The notes beneath the pieces were generated by a model. That model was not told where the DNA came from. It saw only the letters and a list, made by a program, of their open reading frames with translations, and searched no databases. Shown here one piece after another: positions 47,406 through 61,764 of a stretch of 64,000 bases of DNA. The position numbers and the translations under genes are program-made. Source of the stretch: Taeniopygia guttata. Taxonomy: Eukaryota; Chordata; Aves; Passeriformes; Estrildidae. The DNA lies in the NCBI RefSeq assembly GCF_048771995.1, contig NC_133063.1:8373501-8437500 (forward strand), given 5' to 3'. The number at the start of each line of letters is the position of its first letter. Position 1 is the first letter of the stretch.

Positions 47406-50400
47406 ATTATTACTAGTTATCTTACCAGGGGTACAGTCAAAGGTTTAAAGGTACAGAAGGTGGTGGGATAGGTGGAGCAAGGAATTGCATCTACTAACTT
47501 GGCTCCTTCAGTGTTGAAAACCTGGAAAATGCACAAAGGTCTGTGAAATGATAAATGGCGTGCAGAAAAGAGAAGAGGAAATTCACTTCTCATCCATGGG
47601 CCAGAGGGCAGGCAATAACACTAATAGTGGCTCAGGACCATCTCTCCAAGCACCTCCCGCCCAAGTTCTATATGGTCGTATAAAACAGGTGGATAAAGTC
47701 ATGGGAGAAAGTTCTGCTGCAGGCTCTACAGGAGCTGGCCATCTCTGGCTCAGGAAGCTACTGGAAAAATGTCACACCATGCTTGCTGCCTTCCTATGCT
47801 TGTGGTCACCACTCTTGGGTATGTTTATTCTTCAGTTAGAAATAATGTTTGCACTGAATGTACAAATGAGTAGTTGCATTGTTTCTCCCTTCTGACTTCC
47901 TGAGAAAATGTTCTGTTCTGGCTCCTTTAGCATTTCCAGATACAGTGAAGTGAGGTCGTATTTTTCTTTTTGGAGCCTCATTGACTGCCTGAGAGGAAAG
48001 TCTTTTGCTTTTGTGTTCTTTATTGCTTCAGGCCCTTGTGGGCCCCTCAGGCAAGCGGTTGTGATGATGTGGTGCAAGGTAAATATTGATTGTTTTGGGA
48101 AGGACCCAGGTAAAAGAGTGCTTTTTTTGCAGTTTTTTGCAGTTCATTCAAAACTAAAACTGCAGTTCTGTGAAAACTAAAACACTTAATGCAATAATGT
48201 GCTGGTGTTCTGGGACTGTGTGTTGAGAAGGAACAAGGTTTTGTATTCCTTGCCCCAGTTTATCCAACTTCTGTTCTCTGTCCCACGCTGCTCATCTTAG
48301 GATGGAAATGGGAAACCTAAAACAGATTTGGAGGAGCAGAACACTGAAAAATTCTGGAAGTGCTTCCAAACCATCAGTTGGCCACTTCTGAGTACCTAGG
48401 AGAAAGCCAATTGCAGAGTGAACTTTCCTAGCCTAGTTCCCAGCTGTCAATGCAGGATCTTCCAGAGTGCGAGGTATTCCTCAAGTTAGTTAGAAGCTGA
48501 ATTTCATTCCATGGATTTGCCTGGTATGCATAGAAGCCTTTCTTTCTTTCTAATCCAATCTGGTGTCACACTTTGACTTCTTCCCTGGCACAGAGAGGCT
48601 GGGAGCAAGACCAGAGCACTGCTCATCTCCAGGCACTTATCAGCATCTCTTCCAATGTTTATTTGCTAACATGTGTGCTCCTATCTGTTACTCCTGCCAT
48701 GCCTGCAAGGAGCACTGCTTCCTCTGCTGTTTCCCAGCAGTGGGGCAATGAAGCATCATTCAGTTTCCCATCCCAGAGCACACTTGGTGCAGAGGAGTGC
48801 ATCCTTGCTTTGACATGGGCACCCTGGAAGGACAAAAACATCAAAACATCAAAATTATGATGTTTATGGATGTGCTGAACAGCATGAAGCATGTGGCACA
48901 GGTAACAGTGAAATGTCATGCTGAAAAAAAAAAAAAATCAATCTGCTGAAATATCTCTGCTGGAAAACAGAGTTAAAAATCTTAACAGTGGAAAGACAAA
49001 ACCAAACCAAAACAGCCCAACCCCAAACCCTCGGAGGAGAACAGCAAAAGAAGATTGTGTCTGTGAAACAGGATTTAGCAAGGATTTTCTATTGATGAAC
49101 AGCAAGGACTATCTGCCAAGAGGCACTCAAAGATTTTTGCTCAGAGGGTCACTATATCACCAGAGATCAGATTAAGGCCATTGCACTACAAAAGGTCTTA
49201 AACTGTTTCCAGAGAAAGCTAAGCACTTTTCCTACTCACTCCTCACAAAATACTGCAAAAATAGCTAATGCTGCTTGAGCCTACTGCAAATTTTCCATTT
49301 TCTATCCATTAATAAATTCTTCCCTGTATTGCAAGAATAATTTTCACGCATAGCATCATCATTCTCATATTGACAGTTCATATTGAATTACCCCTAACAG
49401 CATTATTTTCTCCCAGATTCATCTTCCTTATAAAGGTTTTGAAAAAACTTAAGAAATTATTTGGACATTGTTTCCCATAAATACGAAAATCAGAAAGGTT
49501 TTCAGCAGGTAATTTTTCTCAACTAAAGTTATAACTTTTTTTTTTTTTTTCAGGCTGCATATGGTTGTTTTACAATGATGACAAATCTGTTAATAAATTA
49601 TTCAATTTGAGAACGTAAGAAAAAAGGGCAGAAATAAGAAGTCTATCAAGAGTGTCTAAGAAGAGGGAAAATAACAAATACATTGTAAATTTTCTTTTAA
49701 CTTTTTTGTCTGATCTGTTCTTTTGAAGCATGAACATGTTTTAAGAACAATTTGTGGGGAAATTTTGAATCTGAGCTTTCCAAAGAGAAAGAAGAAAGCT
49801 ATCAGGTATTTCAAAGAGATTTTTGAAATGTTATTATGTATACTGAAATAGGTGTACCTGAATTTCATCCCTAAATTTCTGGAATAAAATCACAAAGACA
49901 AAAACCAATTAGCTTCAAATTATTTCTTACATGAATGGAAGTCATAACATGAAACGAATTATTATCATTTATCCTTGAATCATGAAGTGGAAATAAAAGA
50001 GAACTGAAAGATTTGAGCCCATCTCAGGACACATCACTCTTACTTTGTGAAGTGATAGCTGTAACTGTAGGTTAAATTAGACCCCAAATACAAGAATTTA
50101 GCAGTGACTTTAACAGTGTAATTTCTATTGATATAGATTGTAGCTTTTTACTAATAGAAACTGTTTCAGGTGTAATTATTCTGTATTTTTTTAAAGTTTA
50201 TTCTTTATTGATCTTATACAGTTCCACAATAGATTAGAGCAAATCTGGCAAAAGCAGATGTAATGGATAAATTCAGTCTCTCACCTTCATCACAGCTTCT
50301 ACCTCTCTATTCCCTGACACCTAAATAAAATAGTGTTTTGTTCATAAGTTTGGCTATTGAAAATCACAAAATGAAAAAATTTGTGCTTAGGGCAGGGATT

Positions 50401-51114
50401 GCTTTCCAAAGTATTCAGAAAAAGTTTTTATTATTCATGCTTGGTTATCATTATTTAAAGCATTATTATTTTATCATTCATATATTGGAGTTACTGAATA
50501 GTTAAAACATCTGATAGATAATTTATGAGTGGAAGAGGAGGATCTCCCTGTTTATTAAGAAGGTCACACAAGCAGATAGAATCATATAAATCTTAAATAA
50601 CCCATTCAGATGATTCTTGGATGAAGATATTATTTACAGATAGTGTGATTTTTAGAAAAGGTTCTGTTATGCTAAAATTCACATCTTTTCCAACAAAGCC
50701 TATTCCTTCATCTGGAAGAAGTTTCCCAGGAATGCATAACAGCAGGTGCAGACAGATGAGTCCCAATCTGAGTGGTTGGACTGGTACAGTGCTCTGGGGT
50801 TTGTATGCATCTACTTTGTACACAAGAGCCATGATCTCTAGGACATATTTTATTTTGCCATTTTGGAATGCATGTGGATTGTAAACCTTGTTAAATTTTT
50901 GTCAAGAAGTGTGTTTTTGGTGCTTTGGAGTTCTGTGAGTTCCCCTAACAGTCTGAAAGAACACTTATAATATGAGGTCCTAACTGGCGTGAGGGATTTG
51001 TTTTGCTTTGTTTGTATCCTGTTAGAGGAACTATTGTACAAGCTGTAAACTGAATTTAAGATGTATTTAGAGAGATGGGCTGTTTTGTCCAAAAACTGCC
51101 TAAATCCAGCAGGT
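47406..51114. other. Unassigned AT-rich interval
   Basis: Holds a T15-cag run at 49536-49553 and an A13 run at about 48925. The frame at 47548-47895 (115 codons) has no family match. No TE that I can name. Confidence 0.42.
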
Positions 51115-52140
51115 TTAATTGGATCAGATTGCTCAGGGACATGCCCAATTAAATCTTGACCTCCTCTAAGGATGAAAATCTGACAATATCCCTGGGCAAT
51201 TTGTGTCAGTATTTAACTACTTTCATGGAAAAAATTATTTCCTGCTACTTAATCAGAATTTCCTGTCTTCTTACTTGTGTGCATTGCTTCTTGTCTTTTG
51301 CTGTAGGTGGTTGAGAAGGGTCTGGTTTTATCCCCTGTATAACCTCTGATCAGGCAGTTGTAGTGAACAGAAATGTGTCTCATTTTCCTTCTCCATTTTA
51401 AGGTGAATTTCCTATTTCTACAGCCTGTTCTTGTACTTTATGTGCTCCAAATCCTAGCCATCTTTGTGGCCTCCAGTGGATTCATTCCAGTCTGTCAATG
51501 TACTTTTTTGTAGTGACCAGAAATAGACGCAACACTAAACGCAGTATGGCAAGTGCCAAAGAACTCTGCTGGCCCTGAGAGTTACAACAGTACCAAAACA
51601 GGTCTGAATGCAGCTGGCCCTGAGGTCACACTGCTGGCTCATGTTTGTCTTGCTGCTCACAAGGACACTAAGACCTTTTTCTGCACAATTGCTTCTCTGA
51701 CAGTCAGCCCTGGCCTGTATTCCATCAAGAAGCAGGACTGAATTTTCCCCTGTTGGACTTCACAAGGTTCCTGTAGGTCATTTCACAAAATGGTGAAAAT
51801 TTGGTTTGGTGTCATTCACAAATCTGATGACAGAAGGTACCATCTTACATCTTGGTCATGGATAAAGACATGGAAAGGTCTTTGTGTCAGTTTTGATCCC
51901 TGAGGGATGTTGCTGGCTACCAGGGCACCAGCAGTTCCTACCCACTGCATAGTCCACTTATCCAGTCCGTGTCCCACCCGTTTGCTGGTCAGAGCTCTGT
52001 GAGAAATTGTGTCAAAGGCAGTAGAAAGTCAAAGTACACAAGATCATCTGCCTTGTGCACAACACTGGTGTCCTCATTGTGGAAAATGATGAGGAGGATC
52101 AACTTTGAGTAAGGTTCTTCCAAAGGTTTAGTGTCACAAA
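51115..52140 (-). mobile_element. Long, diverged CR1 LINE fragment
   Basis: About 1 kb of CR1 in reverse orientation. Blocks in consensus order are: ggatcagattgctcaggga near 51121, ctgggcaatttgtgtcagta near 51193, atctttgtggcctccagtgg near 51460, acactgctggctcatgtttg near 51628, tgatccctgagggatg near 51894 and gagaaattgtgtcaaaggca near 52000. It is the longest CR1 copy here, spanning the 3' UTR and the last third of ORF2. It has decayed and shows no long open frame. Confidence 0.85.
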
Positions 52141-55100
52141 GAAGGTGGAAAGTTTGTTGAAACACAGTAGTTAAAGAAATCACAGTTTGAGCTCAGTGGG
52201 GTGACAGGAGCATATGAAATGATACCTCAGAAGACATGGGTGCTTTGGAGAGCAGTGGTCATATGTCTCACAAGATCTCCTGGAAGAGCATGAGAACCAC
52301 CTGGGACAGAAAATAGGATAATAAAAATGAAATAATTTAGTAGGTTAGGTAAATAGTAACTCACTGAGTGGAACCTCCATAACTGCATTGTCCAGTGCAA
52401 AGTGGAGCTTTTCCTGGAGGGATAAGCAGATAAAATACAAAATTTTACTATATTAAGAAATCTTATGGTATTAATAAAAAAAATGAGCAGTTTAATGGAG
52501 AAGTTTAAGAAATAATTAAATATGTTCCTTGAAGCTGATCAAGAACATGTAGACAGGAAGATGAAATTCACATTAAAGGGTTCACTGGAGAGAAGAGATC
52601 TGTAAATGGATCTGTGTTTGGAATTAATGTGAGATACTCAAGTCTAGTACTTGGAAGAACAGTCTATGAAAAATACTGAAAAGGGAAACAGTTCTTTTCA
52701 GGAATACTGAGGGCAGCAGTCAGGTTTTACCTGCACACCAGAACTCACCTCTCTGATGTCTTACAGAGGGTTCTGACAAACCTTTCTCTGCTTTTGTAGT
52801 CCTTGCATTACCTAACTCCAGCATAGGCAGCAAAATATGGCAGTGTAGGGGTATTTTACAGTCCTACCTTCTCAGAGCTCACAGAAAGGATTTAAAGATT
52901 CTATTCTATTCTATTCTATTCTATTCTATTCTATTCTATTCTATTCTATTCTATTCTATTTATTATACTACTGCTAGTGTCAGTATGGATAAGATGATAT
53001 AAAATTCCTTTTTCTGAGAAAAGAAAGGATAAATAGGATTCTGCTGTTCTAGTAAGTACTTTTTCAAACCTTACAGAGAAATTTGTAAAGCATGTAAGTA
53101 CCTTCAGAAAACAAGTGAAGTTCAGATGCCAGTTAGTTGTCTTAATCCATATTATCAATGCAGAACACTGTAATCAAATTTTTCAAATTTTAAAAATCTC
53201 TGTTTTACACACCTTACTGGCCATAAGACTGTGTTACACAGTCTATCTGTCTGAAATAGGCTCTGTCTATAACACCTGAAATTAACCTCAGAAGAAGGTC
53301 ATTACTGTTATCTAAACTGTTGAAGAGGGAAATTTTAAGGGGCTTAATAAAATATACAGAGTTGTTAAACACAACCAAGCTAAATTATTCCATTTGAGAA
53401 GAGCGCACATATTTTTGGAAATGGTTGGACAATGAAGATGCTCAAGGTGTGCTCTTAATGGGTGGTGTTGCATTAGCATGATGCCTTGACAAATGAGGCA
53501 TGCTGAGTTTGTTAAATGGAAGATTTGAAATACTTTTCTGGGTTTCTTGATGTCCTTAACTGATCAGTCCAGAAGTGCCATGAGTCACTGGCAATGAATA
53601 AGAGCTCATTCTCCCTCCTTTCCTCCTTGTGATGCCATTTAAATCTGGACAAAAGGAAGTAAAAAAGATTTTAAGGTTGACTTTGCCTATTTGTTTTGAA
53701 CTTGTCATAAATAATCACCTCCATGGTATGGAAAAAAATTTGGTCTTTCTTGACAGAGTTCCAATCAGACTTTTGTATAATTGTTTGGTGCTGTTTTTGA
53801 TATATTATTTAGACTGAGACAGGGCAGGTATTTCAATGTCACCTTAATAGCAATGAATATTTGTACATGATGTTTTACATGACTGATTTATGCATTGTTC
53901 TTCTGTCATCTCTCTGCAATATTGTTTTGTGTTCTCCTAGAGAAGACAAATATTCTAGCTCTTGTTTTTATCTATAGACTAAAATAAATAATTGGAATTA
54001 TTCATAAATAAATAATTAAGGCCTGATGTATTGTCCCACTTTTATTTGTCTTGAGGATATGTTTACATTTTTCATGCCTGTAGATGAATTGATGGATTTT
54101 TCTTCATTTCTTTTTAATGTTCTCTATGAGAAAAAATTATACTGTTGAGAATGAGAAACTGTTATAAAATATAGTTGTTGCAGTCAAGAAGAGTTTTTTT
54201 CCTCTGTGATGGAATGAAATGTCTTATACCATGTAGAGGAGGGAGTGAACATAAGCAAAATGCAAGCAATTTTTACTTCTGGCTACCATGTAGAGGCTGA
54301 ATCAAATGGCTCTGGAACAGTGTTCTAATAGGTTGTCTCTCATTTTCCTTCAATGGATTTTTGTTTCAATATGTTTCTGATGGAAAAAGAACATAGAACA
54401 CTCCTCTGAAGACATATTTCCTTGAAGCTCTACATATTTTACCAGATTTGAAAGCTCATGTTCTTATGCAGATTGATATTGTCATAAAAGAACTGTTTTT
54501 CCACACCAAATGTTGCTACTGCAAATGCAAACTACTAATGGACCTTTACAATTTATATTTATCAAAAAAGGGCTTGATATAAAATATAGCTCAGAAAAGA
54601 AGTGATGAGAAATTTTTGAATTATTTTTTCAGAATTCAATTCTATAATACCCTTAGCATATCCCATGTTTATAGTTCAATGGTCTACAAGCTCATCCCAC
54701 TTCCACTGTTTTTGGTGGAAAGGTTCCCATTAGTTCAGGGGGATTTGGCCTACAAGAGCAGAAGTTTTGAATGTTCCTGAATGACATCTACATATTATAT
54801 GCATAGAACTACAATTTCCCCTGTGCTAAAATTTCCCCTGTGTTAAAAAGATCTGAAAAACATTTTTTTTTTCCAACTAGTGTTGGAAAAAGACAATGAT
54901 TTTTCTATTCCTTGAGGGCGAAGTAATCTGACCAACAAGTGGCATTTGAGAGCTGAAGCAATGGAGAGAGGCTGAACACAGCAGCTTTTTAGAAATACCC
55001 AGCTACTTTAGCCACAGTAGTAGTAGGAGGAGGAAGCACAAAGGTTAGTTTTAATCTTTAGTTCCAGAAAACTCCTGGAATTTTGAACCCGAACAAAAGC

Positions 55101-56365
55101 AATGAAAAAGAAAAAAAAAAAAAAATTGCTCTGTGTACTGATTGGTGCACAGTGTGAAATTTCACTTCAAAAAACCTTTATGAACTATGCCCATAAAGTA
55201 TCCCCTTATTAGTCTAAGCCTTACTTTCAGAAAAGTTAAGCTATTAGAAACCAACTGCAGGATAATCATGTGCTTTTGGAAACACCTGTTGCTCTGCTGA
55301 TTGCGGATCTAATAAGTAGTCTTTAGAGTTTGGGTTAATACAATACCCCATGACTCCTTCAAATAGTTTTCTGTTTGTCTTCTGTTTTCCTCAGAAAATT
55401 CTAGTAGGAATTGTATCTCCAAACTGTGCAAGTTGAACAAGAGTACTTTTAACTAGATTATTTAACATTCAGTGCATCAGCATGAATTTTCACAACTCAG
55501 AATCTTAATGGTATCTCCATGAAATGTGTCTTGTCATTTCAGCATCCATCTGCATTTCTGAAATGACTGGATTTGGGCCCTGCATTTAACATTATTCTGT
55601 TATATGCCAGAAATTTTGGGTTAATTCAACATAAGCTTCATTAGTTACTTGGCCATCTTACCAAGACTAGCAATTTTTATATGTGCTAATTCTTAGACAT
55701 TTCTTTTGGACACACTAGCTCTTATTTTCCTATTTTATACACAGATTGACATATGGTTAAAGATTTTAAAAATTATCTTTTCATGGCTAAACAGGATTTA
55801 TCACTGATGGTTTGGGGTTTGTTTTTTTTTGTGTTTCTGATCCTCAAGGTATAAACTTGCATTTTAGGAACTGCCTCATGTTATGAATCCAGACTTCAAA
55901 CATTGCAGAAGTTCTTCCTTTTTTTCCCTTCTTTTTCAGCTGCAATTTTTTTGAAGTAGATGATAATAGAATTTTCTTCTTTTTAAGAGCTGTTTCTGTG
56001 ACTTAAATAGCCATTATCTTTTAAGTGCAGGATTCATTGAGGTGGACTACCTTGCAAGAAGTTTATCCTAAAAAAAGAATTTTCTCAGCTGGTATTAGGT
56101 ATTACTGGTGTGGTACAAAAATTGGCACCTGAAAGACTATTCCACTTTCTTTTTCTTTCTATAAGTTTTGATATGCTTTTCCAGTAAAATATTGACTGAA
56201 CACTTTTATCTTTCCACTTTGAAGCACACTTTGCCTTTACTTCATCATCACAATTTGTTTTGGAACAAGAGATGCTTTCTGATGAAGAGCAGTCTCTTCA
56301 TTGCTCTATTGCTTGTTTTTCGACCAGTCAATCTCAGAAGTTTACAGACTATTGCAAGGTCGTAT
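52141..56365. other. AT-rich unassigned interval with the ATTCT array
   Basis: Very AT-rich, with few open frames longer than 60 codons. Apart from the pentamer array at 52898 and an A-rich tract at 55105-55126, nothing is recognisable. Confidence 0.45.
52898..52961. repeat. (ATTCT)n pentanucleotide array, about 12-13 copies
   Basis: About 63 bp of uninterrupted attct (agaat on the minus strand). This is the same motif class as the human SCA10 repeat in ATXN10. No coding frame is associated with it. Confidence 0.95.
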
Positions 56366-56600
56366 AATCATAGAATCATTTTGTTTGGAAAAGACCTGTA
56401 AGATCATGAAGTTCAACTGTAAATCTAACACTGCTCAGTCCACCACTAAACCATGTCCTTAAGCAAGTAGACATCTTTTAAATACCTATATGGATGGTGG
56501 CTCAACTACTTCCCTGGGCAGTCTGTTCCAATTCTTGACATACCCTTCCATGAAGAAATTTGATTAGTCACTTTTTATCTCTTTGATTAGTCACTGTCAG
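56366..56600 (-). mobile_element. CR1 LINE fragment, 3' end
   Basis: The plus strand begins with the CR1-type terminus aatcatagaatca and continues with tttggaaaagacctgtaaga, caccactaaaccatgtcctt, tcttttaaatacctatatgg and acttccctgggcagtctgtt. This is the reverse complement of a common avian CR1 3' UTR subfamily. About 235 bp remain, and the 5' part is missing. Confidence 0.87.
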
Positions 56601-57944
56601 TCTAGGTCTAAAGTACCTTAACTAAACTTTAGGCTGTTGTGTCAACCATGTGCCATTTGACTGCAGTAAAAGCACCACCATCCAAAGGAGAAGCTGTTTT
56701 AAACCCAGAGAAGGAGCTTCAGCTGAGCTTAACCTTTGGGCAGAAGGGCCTGTCCCACCACAGGGAAGGACGTAGCCTCAGAGGAAGCTTTGGCCAAGCT
56801 CTCCTCATGACTGTGTGTTCTTTCTGGATGCACAGGTGTGGTGAAACTTTCAGTCAGATCATCTGAAAGCTCTCATGAGCCAAGATAATTGGTTCATGGC
56901 AGTTTGCATGCTTATGGAGTGGCAAGGGACTTTTCACAACTCAAGCCAGGTCAGCACAGCAATGTCAGGAGGTAATAAAATTTAATTAGGTTCAGAAGGA
57001 ATAAAATTTCTGTTGAAATAGCCTGAAATACTCAAAAATTCATCCTGCACTTTCTTAGCCCTTGCACCATGCTGGACTTTTTAATAAGGAACCTTCTTGT
57101 GTGCGGGTGTTTAGTTCCTTTAAACTGTTCTTTCCCCGTGATAACTGAAAGCTAGAAGAAACCACCTCCTTCAGTGAGACAGTGACACTAAACCTGCTTT
57201 CTGTCTGGATTTATTGCCTGCTGTGTATCCTTAAACCTGTAGCCAAAGAGCATCAGAGCCAGCTCTCCAAAAGTCCTGAGGATGGTTTGCAAAAATCAAA
57301 TCCAGCTCCCTTTCCACTACTCACTGTGTAGCACCTACCTCTTTGTCATTTTCTTACACTTAAAGGATTCCTAAGCCACTGCAACCTGCCACATCCCCTT
57401 AGCTGACCTGCATGTGAGGGTCTAGAGGCTTGTCCCAGCAGCATGCCACCCCCACAGGTAGTCACTGCCAGCCAAAATTAAACAGTGTTGCTTGGGCTAA
57501 TGTGGTCCGCGAGGAAAGAGTGATCTCCATGGTTTTAGAGCCTCCTGCACTTTAATCAGGAAAGTGGCAGGTTTCCATCTCTTCCTCAGAAACATGGGGG
57601 AAGTGGACATGTAAATACGCTGTGGAAGGGAGCACCATCAGCCAGGGTAGGTAGAACAAAACAAGGAATGTGCTGAAATTTTGGAGGGAAAATTTGTAGC
57701 TGGTATAGTAGGTGAAGCTGTTTGCAGTCACTACATAAGCACATCTGTGCCAGGTACTTGCACAGGCAATAAAAAGCCATTGTCTTGTATCTGCCTACAG
57801 GTAGAAAATCAAAATGAAAACCACAACACAAACAAAACTCCCAAACAACCAAACCAAATAAACAAAAAAAAAAAACTTTCCTTGAAGTTTGTTGTCACTG
57901 ACTCCAAGGTTCAAGCACTGTAAGGGGAAAGTACTTGTAATTAC
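56601..57944. other. Unassigned interval between two CR1 copies of opposite direction
   Basis: About 1.3 kb with no recognised element. An A-rich stretch at 57860-57876 falls just before the second CR1. Confidence 0.42.
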
Positions 57945-58605
57945 TGCTGGATAGAAAGCTGGACATGACCCAGCCATGGGCACTCCCAGCCCAGAAAGCC
58001 AAAGGTGTCCTGGGCTGCATCCAAAGCAGCGTGGGCAGCAGGGGAGGGAGGGGATTCTGCCCCTCTGCTCTGCTCTGCTCTGGTGAGAACCCACCTGGAA
58101 CCCTGCATCAGCTCTGGGGTCCCAGCACAGGGAGGACATGGAACTATTGGAGTATGTTCAGAGGAGTGACAGCTGATGATCAGAGGGATGGAGCAGCTCT
58201 CCCAGCAGGCTGGTAGTGTTTTGATTGTTCAGGAAAAGTGAAGGCTCCAGCATAACCTTATTATGGTGTTCAGCACTTAAATGGGCTTATAAGAATGATG
58301 GGACCAGACTTTTTAGTCGGGGCTATGGTTCATGGGTTAATGCACCTAGGTTAATGGTTCTAAACAGAACAACGATAGATTCAGACTAGGGATAAAGAAG
58401 AGATTTTTTATGCTGGGGTGGATAAAACAGTGGCACATGTTGCCCACAGAATTTGTAGATGCCCCATCCCTGGGGGCATCTACATTCAACATCACATTGG
58501 ACAGGACTCTGGGCAACATGATTTATTGGAAGGTGTCCTTCCCCATTGCAGTGGGCTTGAACTAGAAGACCTTTAAGTGTCTCTTCCAACCCAAACCATG
58601 CTGTG
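57945..58605 (+). mobile_element. CR1 LINE fragment, ORF2 end plus 3' UTR
   Basis: Plus-strand copy with agcccagaaagccaaaggtg, tgtcctgggctgcatccaaa, gcagcaggggagggagggga, tcagctctggggtcccagca and, at the 3' end, agtgtctcttccaacccaaa. It is one of the better preserved CR1 copies in the window. A small slippage repeat (ctctg units near 58062-58081) lies within it. It is 5'-truncated, and the terminal octamers are not clearly retained. Confidence 0.88.
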
Positions 58606-61600
58606 GCTGGCGGCACAAAGTCCAGCTAAAAGCTCATAACCATAGCAACATCCCAGGATGGATACTGGGGTTAATGCTTTTCTGAATCTCTGTGAATATC
58701 GTAGCTGAAGGACAGCGGGCATCATCAGCAATCTGCAAACTATCCAGAGGGAGTCCAGCTGCATGCAGTCCCAAGAAACCTGCTCTCTGCCTGGAAGAAG
58801 AGGTTTGGGTTAGAGGCTTTGCAGAGGGACTTCCCAGCCGTAGCCACACAGTGACTCTGATTTTTTTGTTTGTTAGTTTCTTTGTTTGTTGTTTTGGTTT
58901 GATTTTAATTTTTGTTTGCTTGTTTTGGTTTAGTTTGTGTTTAAAAGTTTTTTTCAGGTACTTGCTTTTTACTAATGCTTAACTACTTTGGCATTGTCTC
59001 CTATGTATATATGACTGCACACTGAGGGTTTTGCTGGCTGTCTTAAGTTCACAGCCACTGGTATATGAAAGATCAGGACAAGCTTGAGAGGGAGAATTAG
59101 GAGAAAGTTACATTGTCCTGGCCATTTTGTCCATAAATAGTATATCAGGCTGTTGTCCTCATGTTAAAATGGATAATTGCTACTGCATTCATTTCATACA
59201 GCATTGTTCTTGTGAACCTCCCAACATTCTGCCTCACATACACTCTCTTTCTGCTGCAAAATTTTCATCTTTGAGGTCCCAGATAGCATTTAATGAGGAT
59301 TAGGGTTGCCCCATTCTTAGAAGCCTGGAGGATAAGATTTATCCACAAATCCTTGAAGAAATGGACACATTGTGTATTCACTACAATGGACAAAGTGTTT
59401 GCACTGCTGAAAGTACTTTTGTTTTTCACCCCGTTCCGTTGAGACCTCATTTGTCAAACAAGTCACAAAGCTTTGGTCCAGGATACCCACATGAAATGGC
59501 CTCTCCTGCACAGGTGTGTCTCTGAATCCCTGGATCCCTGCTACTTTATGTTGGGATGGTTGTAGGGTTGATTTAGGTAGACTCATCCTCTTTAGATGGC
59601 CTGTCAGACCGTATTTACAACACATATGTGAAGTCACCTAATATGACTTCTTTTTTAAAGAGAAAAATAAGGACATGTGTTAAAGTGAATAACAAGTGTT
59701 TAATGGGGTTCACCACAGTTGGCTTTTAAAAAAATTCTAAATCTTACTGAGTGTCATCTCAGCCTCACTCCTTGCTTCAGAGGAGGAAGGCCACTGGTGA
59801 AAGGGTGATTTTGGCAGGCCCACTTGAAAAAGGTGATCTTTCCATTCTTTTTTTCATCCAGCCTTATTTGCTGTCATAGAATTTGAATTAAAAAAGGAAA
59901 TTAAGAGAGGTGGGTACACTGTGGTGGCTGGTGGGGCATGGATTGTATTCTCATATCTCGATTGATCCTAACAAGGATCAAGCTCTTATTTTATTTTCCT
60001 CTTTGGTGAAATACTGCTAGGATCTGTGTCTTCTATCTTCTGATATTTCTAAAATTTCTTGATATTTAAAATTTTTTCCATGTTTTGTCTGCTGTCTAGT
60101 GTTTTTGAAATTGGTTGAGTGCAGAATTATTTTCAGATGCAGAAGGAGGACATCAGCAGACCAGGATAATGTGGCTATATATGCTAGATTTTAAGATGTC
60201 ATTAGAAATTCAGTTGGATTTAAAAACACAAAAAGTTCATTACATTTTCTAGTCTCTCAGGACCTGTCAGTCTTTTAAGAATCACTTTGACAACAATTTC
60301 ATTATAAGGGAGTGGAGAAAGTATCTTTTATTCAGGAAATGCAAAGGGATTTTGTTGTTCTGAGTTTATTTTGGGGCTATTTGTTTGAGGTTTTTTTGTT
60401 AGCAGAAAAAAAGAAAAATTAATAGATGATTGCTCTGACTTTAACCTTGGCAAATCATTATGCACCAAAAAATCCAGCTGTCTCCAAAACACATTCTGCA
60501 GTGACAATTGGCAACATCAACATTTTCCCATGGCCAGGGTTAAGGGCCAGGTTGAATATCTTGGCAGTAAGATAGCAGAACTACATTTTGCAGAATGTCA
60601 TAATTGTTGAAATGTAACAAATTTTCCGCCACCAATTAAAAGAATTTTTTACTGAATTAAAATTATCTCAAGATAAATAATCTTATTAGGAAGCAGAAGA
60701 TTTTGGGTGATACAAAATTTATTAAAGGCAGTAAATTAAGTCTCTTAAAGAAAAAGCTTACCAAAATGAGAACATGTAACTCCATAATAGAAAATGGAAT
60801 TTATCTGGAAGATATTCAGGCTTGCAAATATAAGGCACTTTCTATAGTTAGTACAGGTTTGCAGACAATTGATTTATATACATCTTGATTTATTGTTATT
60901 TAGTACTAACAGTATGTGAGAAGTGTCCCTGATGTGGCAGTAGGAGGTGTGAAATATTATTATTTGTTAGCTTTTTTCAGGGCCCTTTTTTCTAACTAGA
61001 TTATTTCATCTGTGATGTAGTACTTGCTCTCCTTTTGCTTTCTTGCTGGATGACAAAGCCTTTGCAAAAGCCAGGTCTGAAGGATATAATTTTAAGAGCC
61101 AACAGAATAGATCAGTGTCCATTTAGGTGTTGGCAAAATCAGATAGACTGAGCAATAGGTCAGGTAGGATACTTGAAGCCACTGAGCAGTCATGCAGAAG
61201 CTGCTTTTTCATGGGTATCAGACCAGTCTGCAGGAGGTTTTTTCCTTGCTGTCTCAAAGGGAATACTGTCTGAATTCTTGCAATATAGTAATTTAAACTG
61301 TGCAAGTTCCTGATCATACACAGTTGGATAAATGCGTTTGATGTAGGAAAACCCACACAACAAAACCTTGAATTAATTTAATGTCCCTTTATTCCTGTTC
61401 ATGAGACTACAAGGAGTACAGATTAGGTCCTGTCTGTGCTATTACGAGGCAGACTGCTGCACCGCCACGGGCCACCCACTACAGCTGGAATGCAGAGGCA
61501 GACAGTGCTGTGCTCTTCTGAATGTTCTCACATAAATTAAATCAGTAAAACTCCAGTGGCTGAAGAACTACAATTGAACTGAAAATGCCTGGCTTTTTAT

Positions 61601-61764
61601 TCCTGGCTTTGTTGTAGATTGCCTGTATGGCCTTGGATGGGGTTTGGCTTTTTTGTGTAGTTATGGAAGCCAAAGGGATGTCCTTTCTTCAGTTTATTTT
61701 GGCTGGAGCTTCAGAGGAATGGCTGACTCTCAGTATGTTGTGCAAGATAGAGAATGGCAGGACC
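58606..61764. other. Unassigned AT-rich interval
   Basis: Includes a degenerate T/G-rich tract at about 58861-58953 made of tttg and ttgg units. The remaining sequence shows only short frames with no resemblance to known proteins. Confidence 0.45.
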
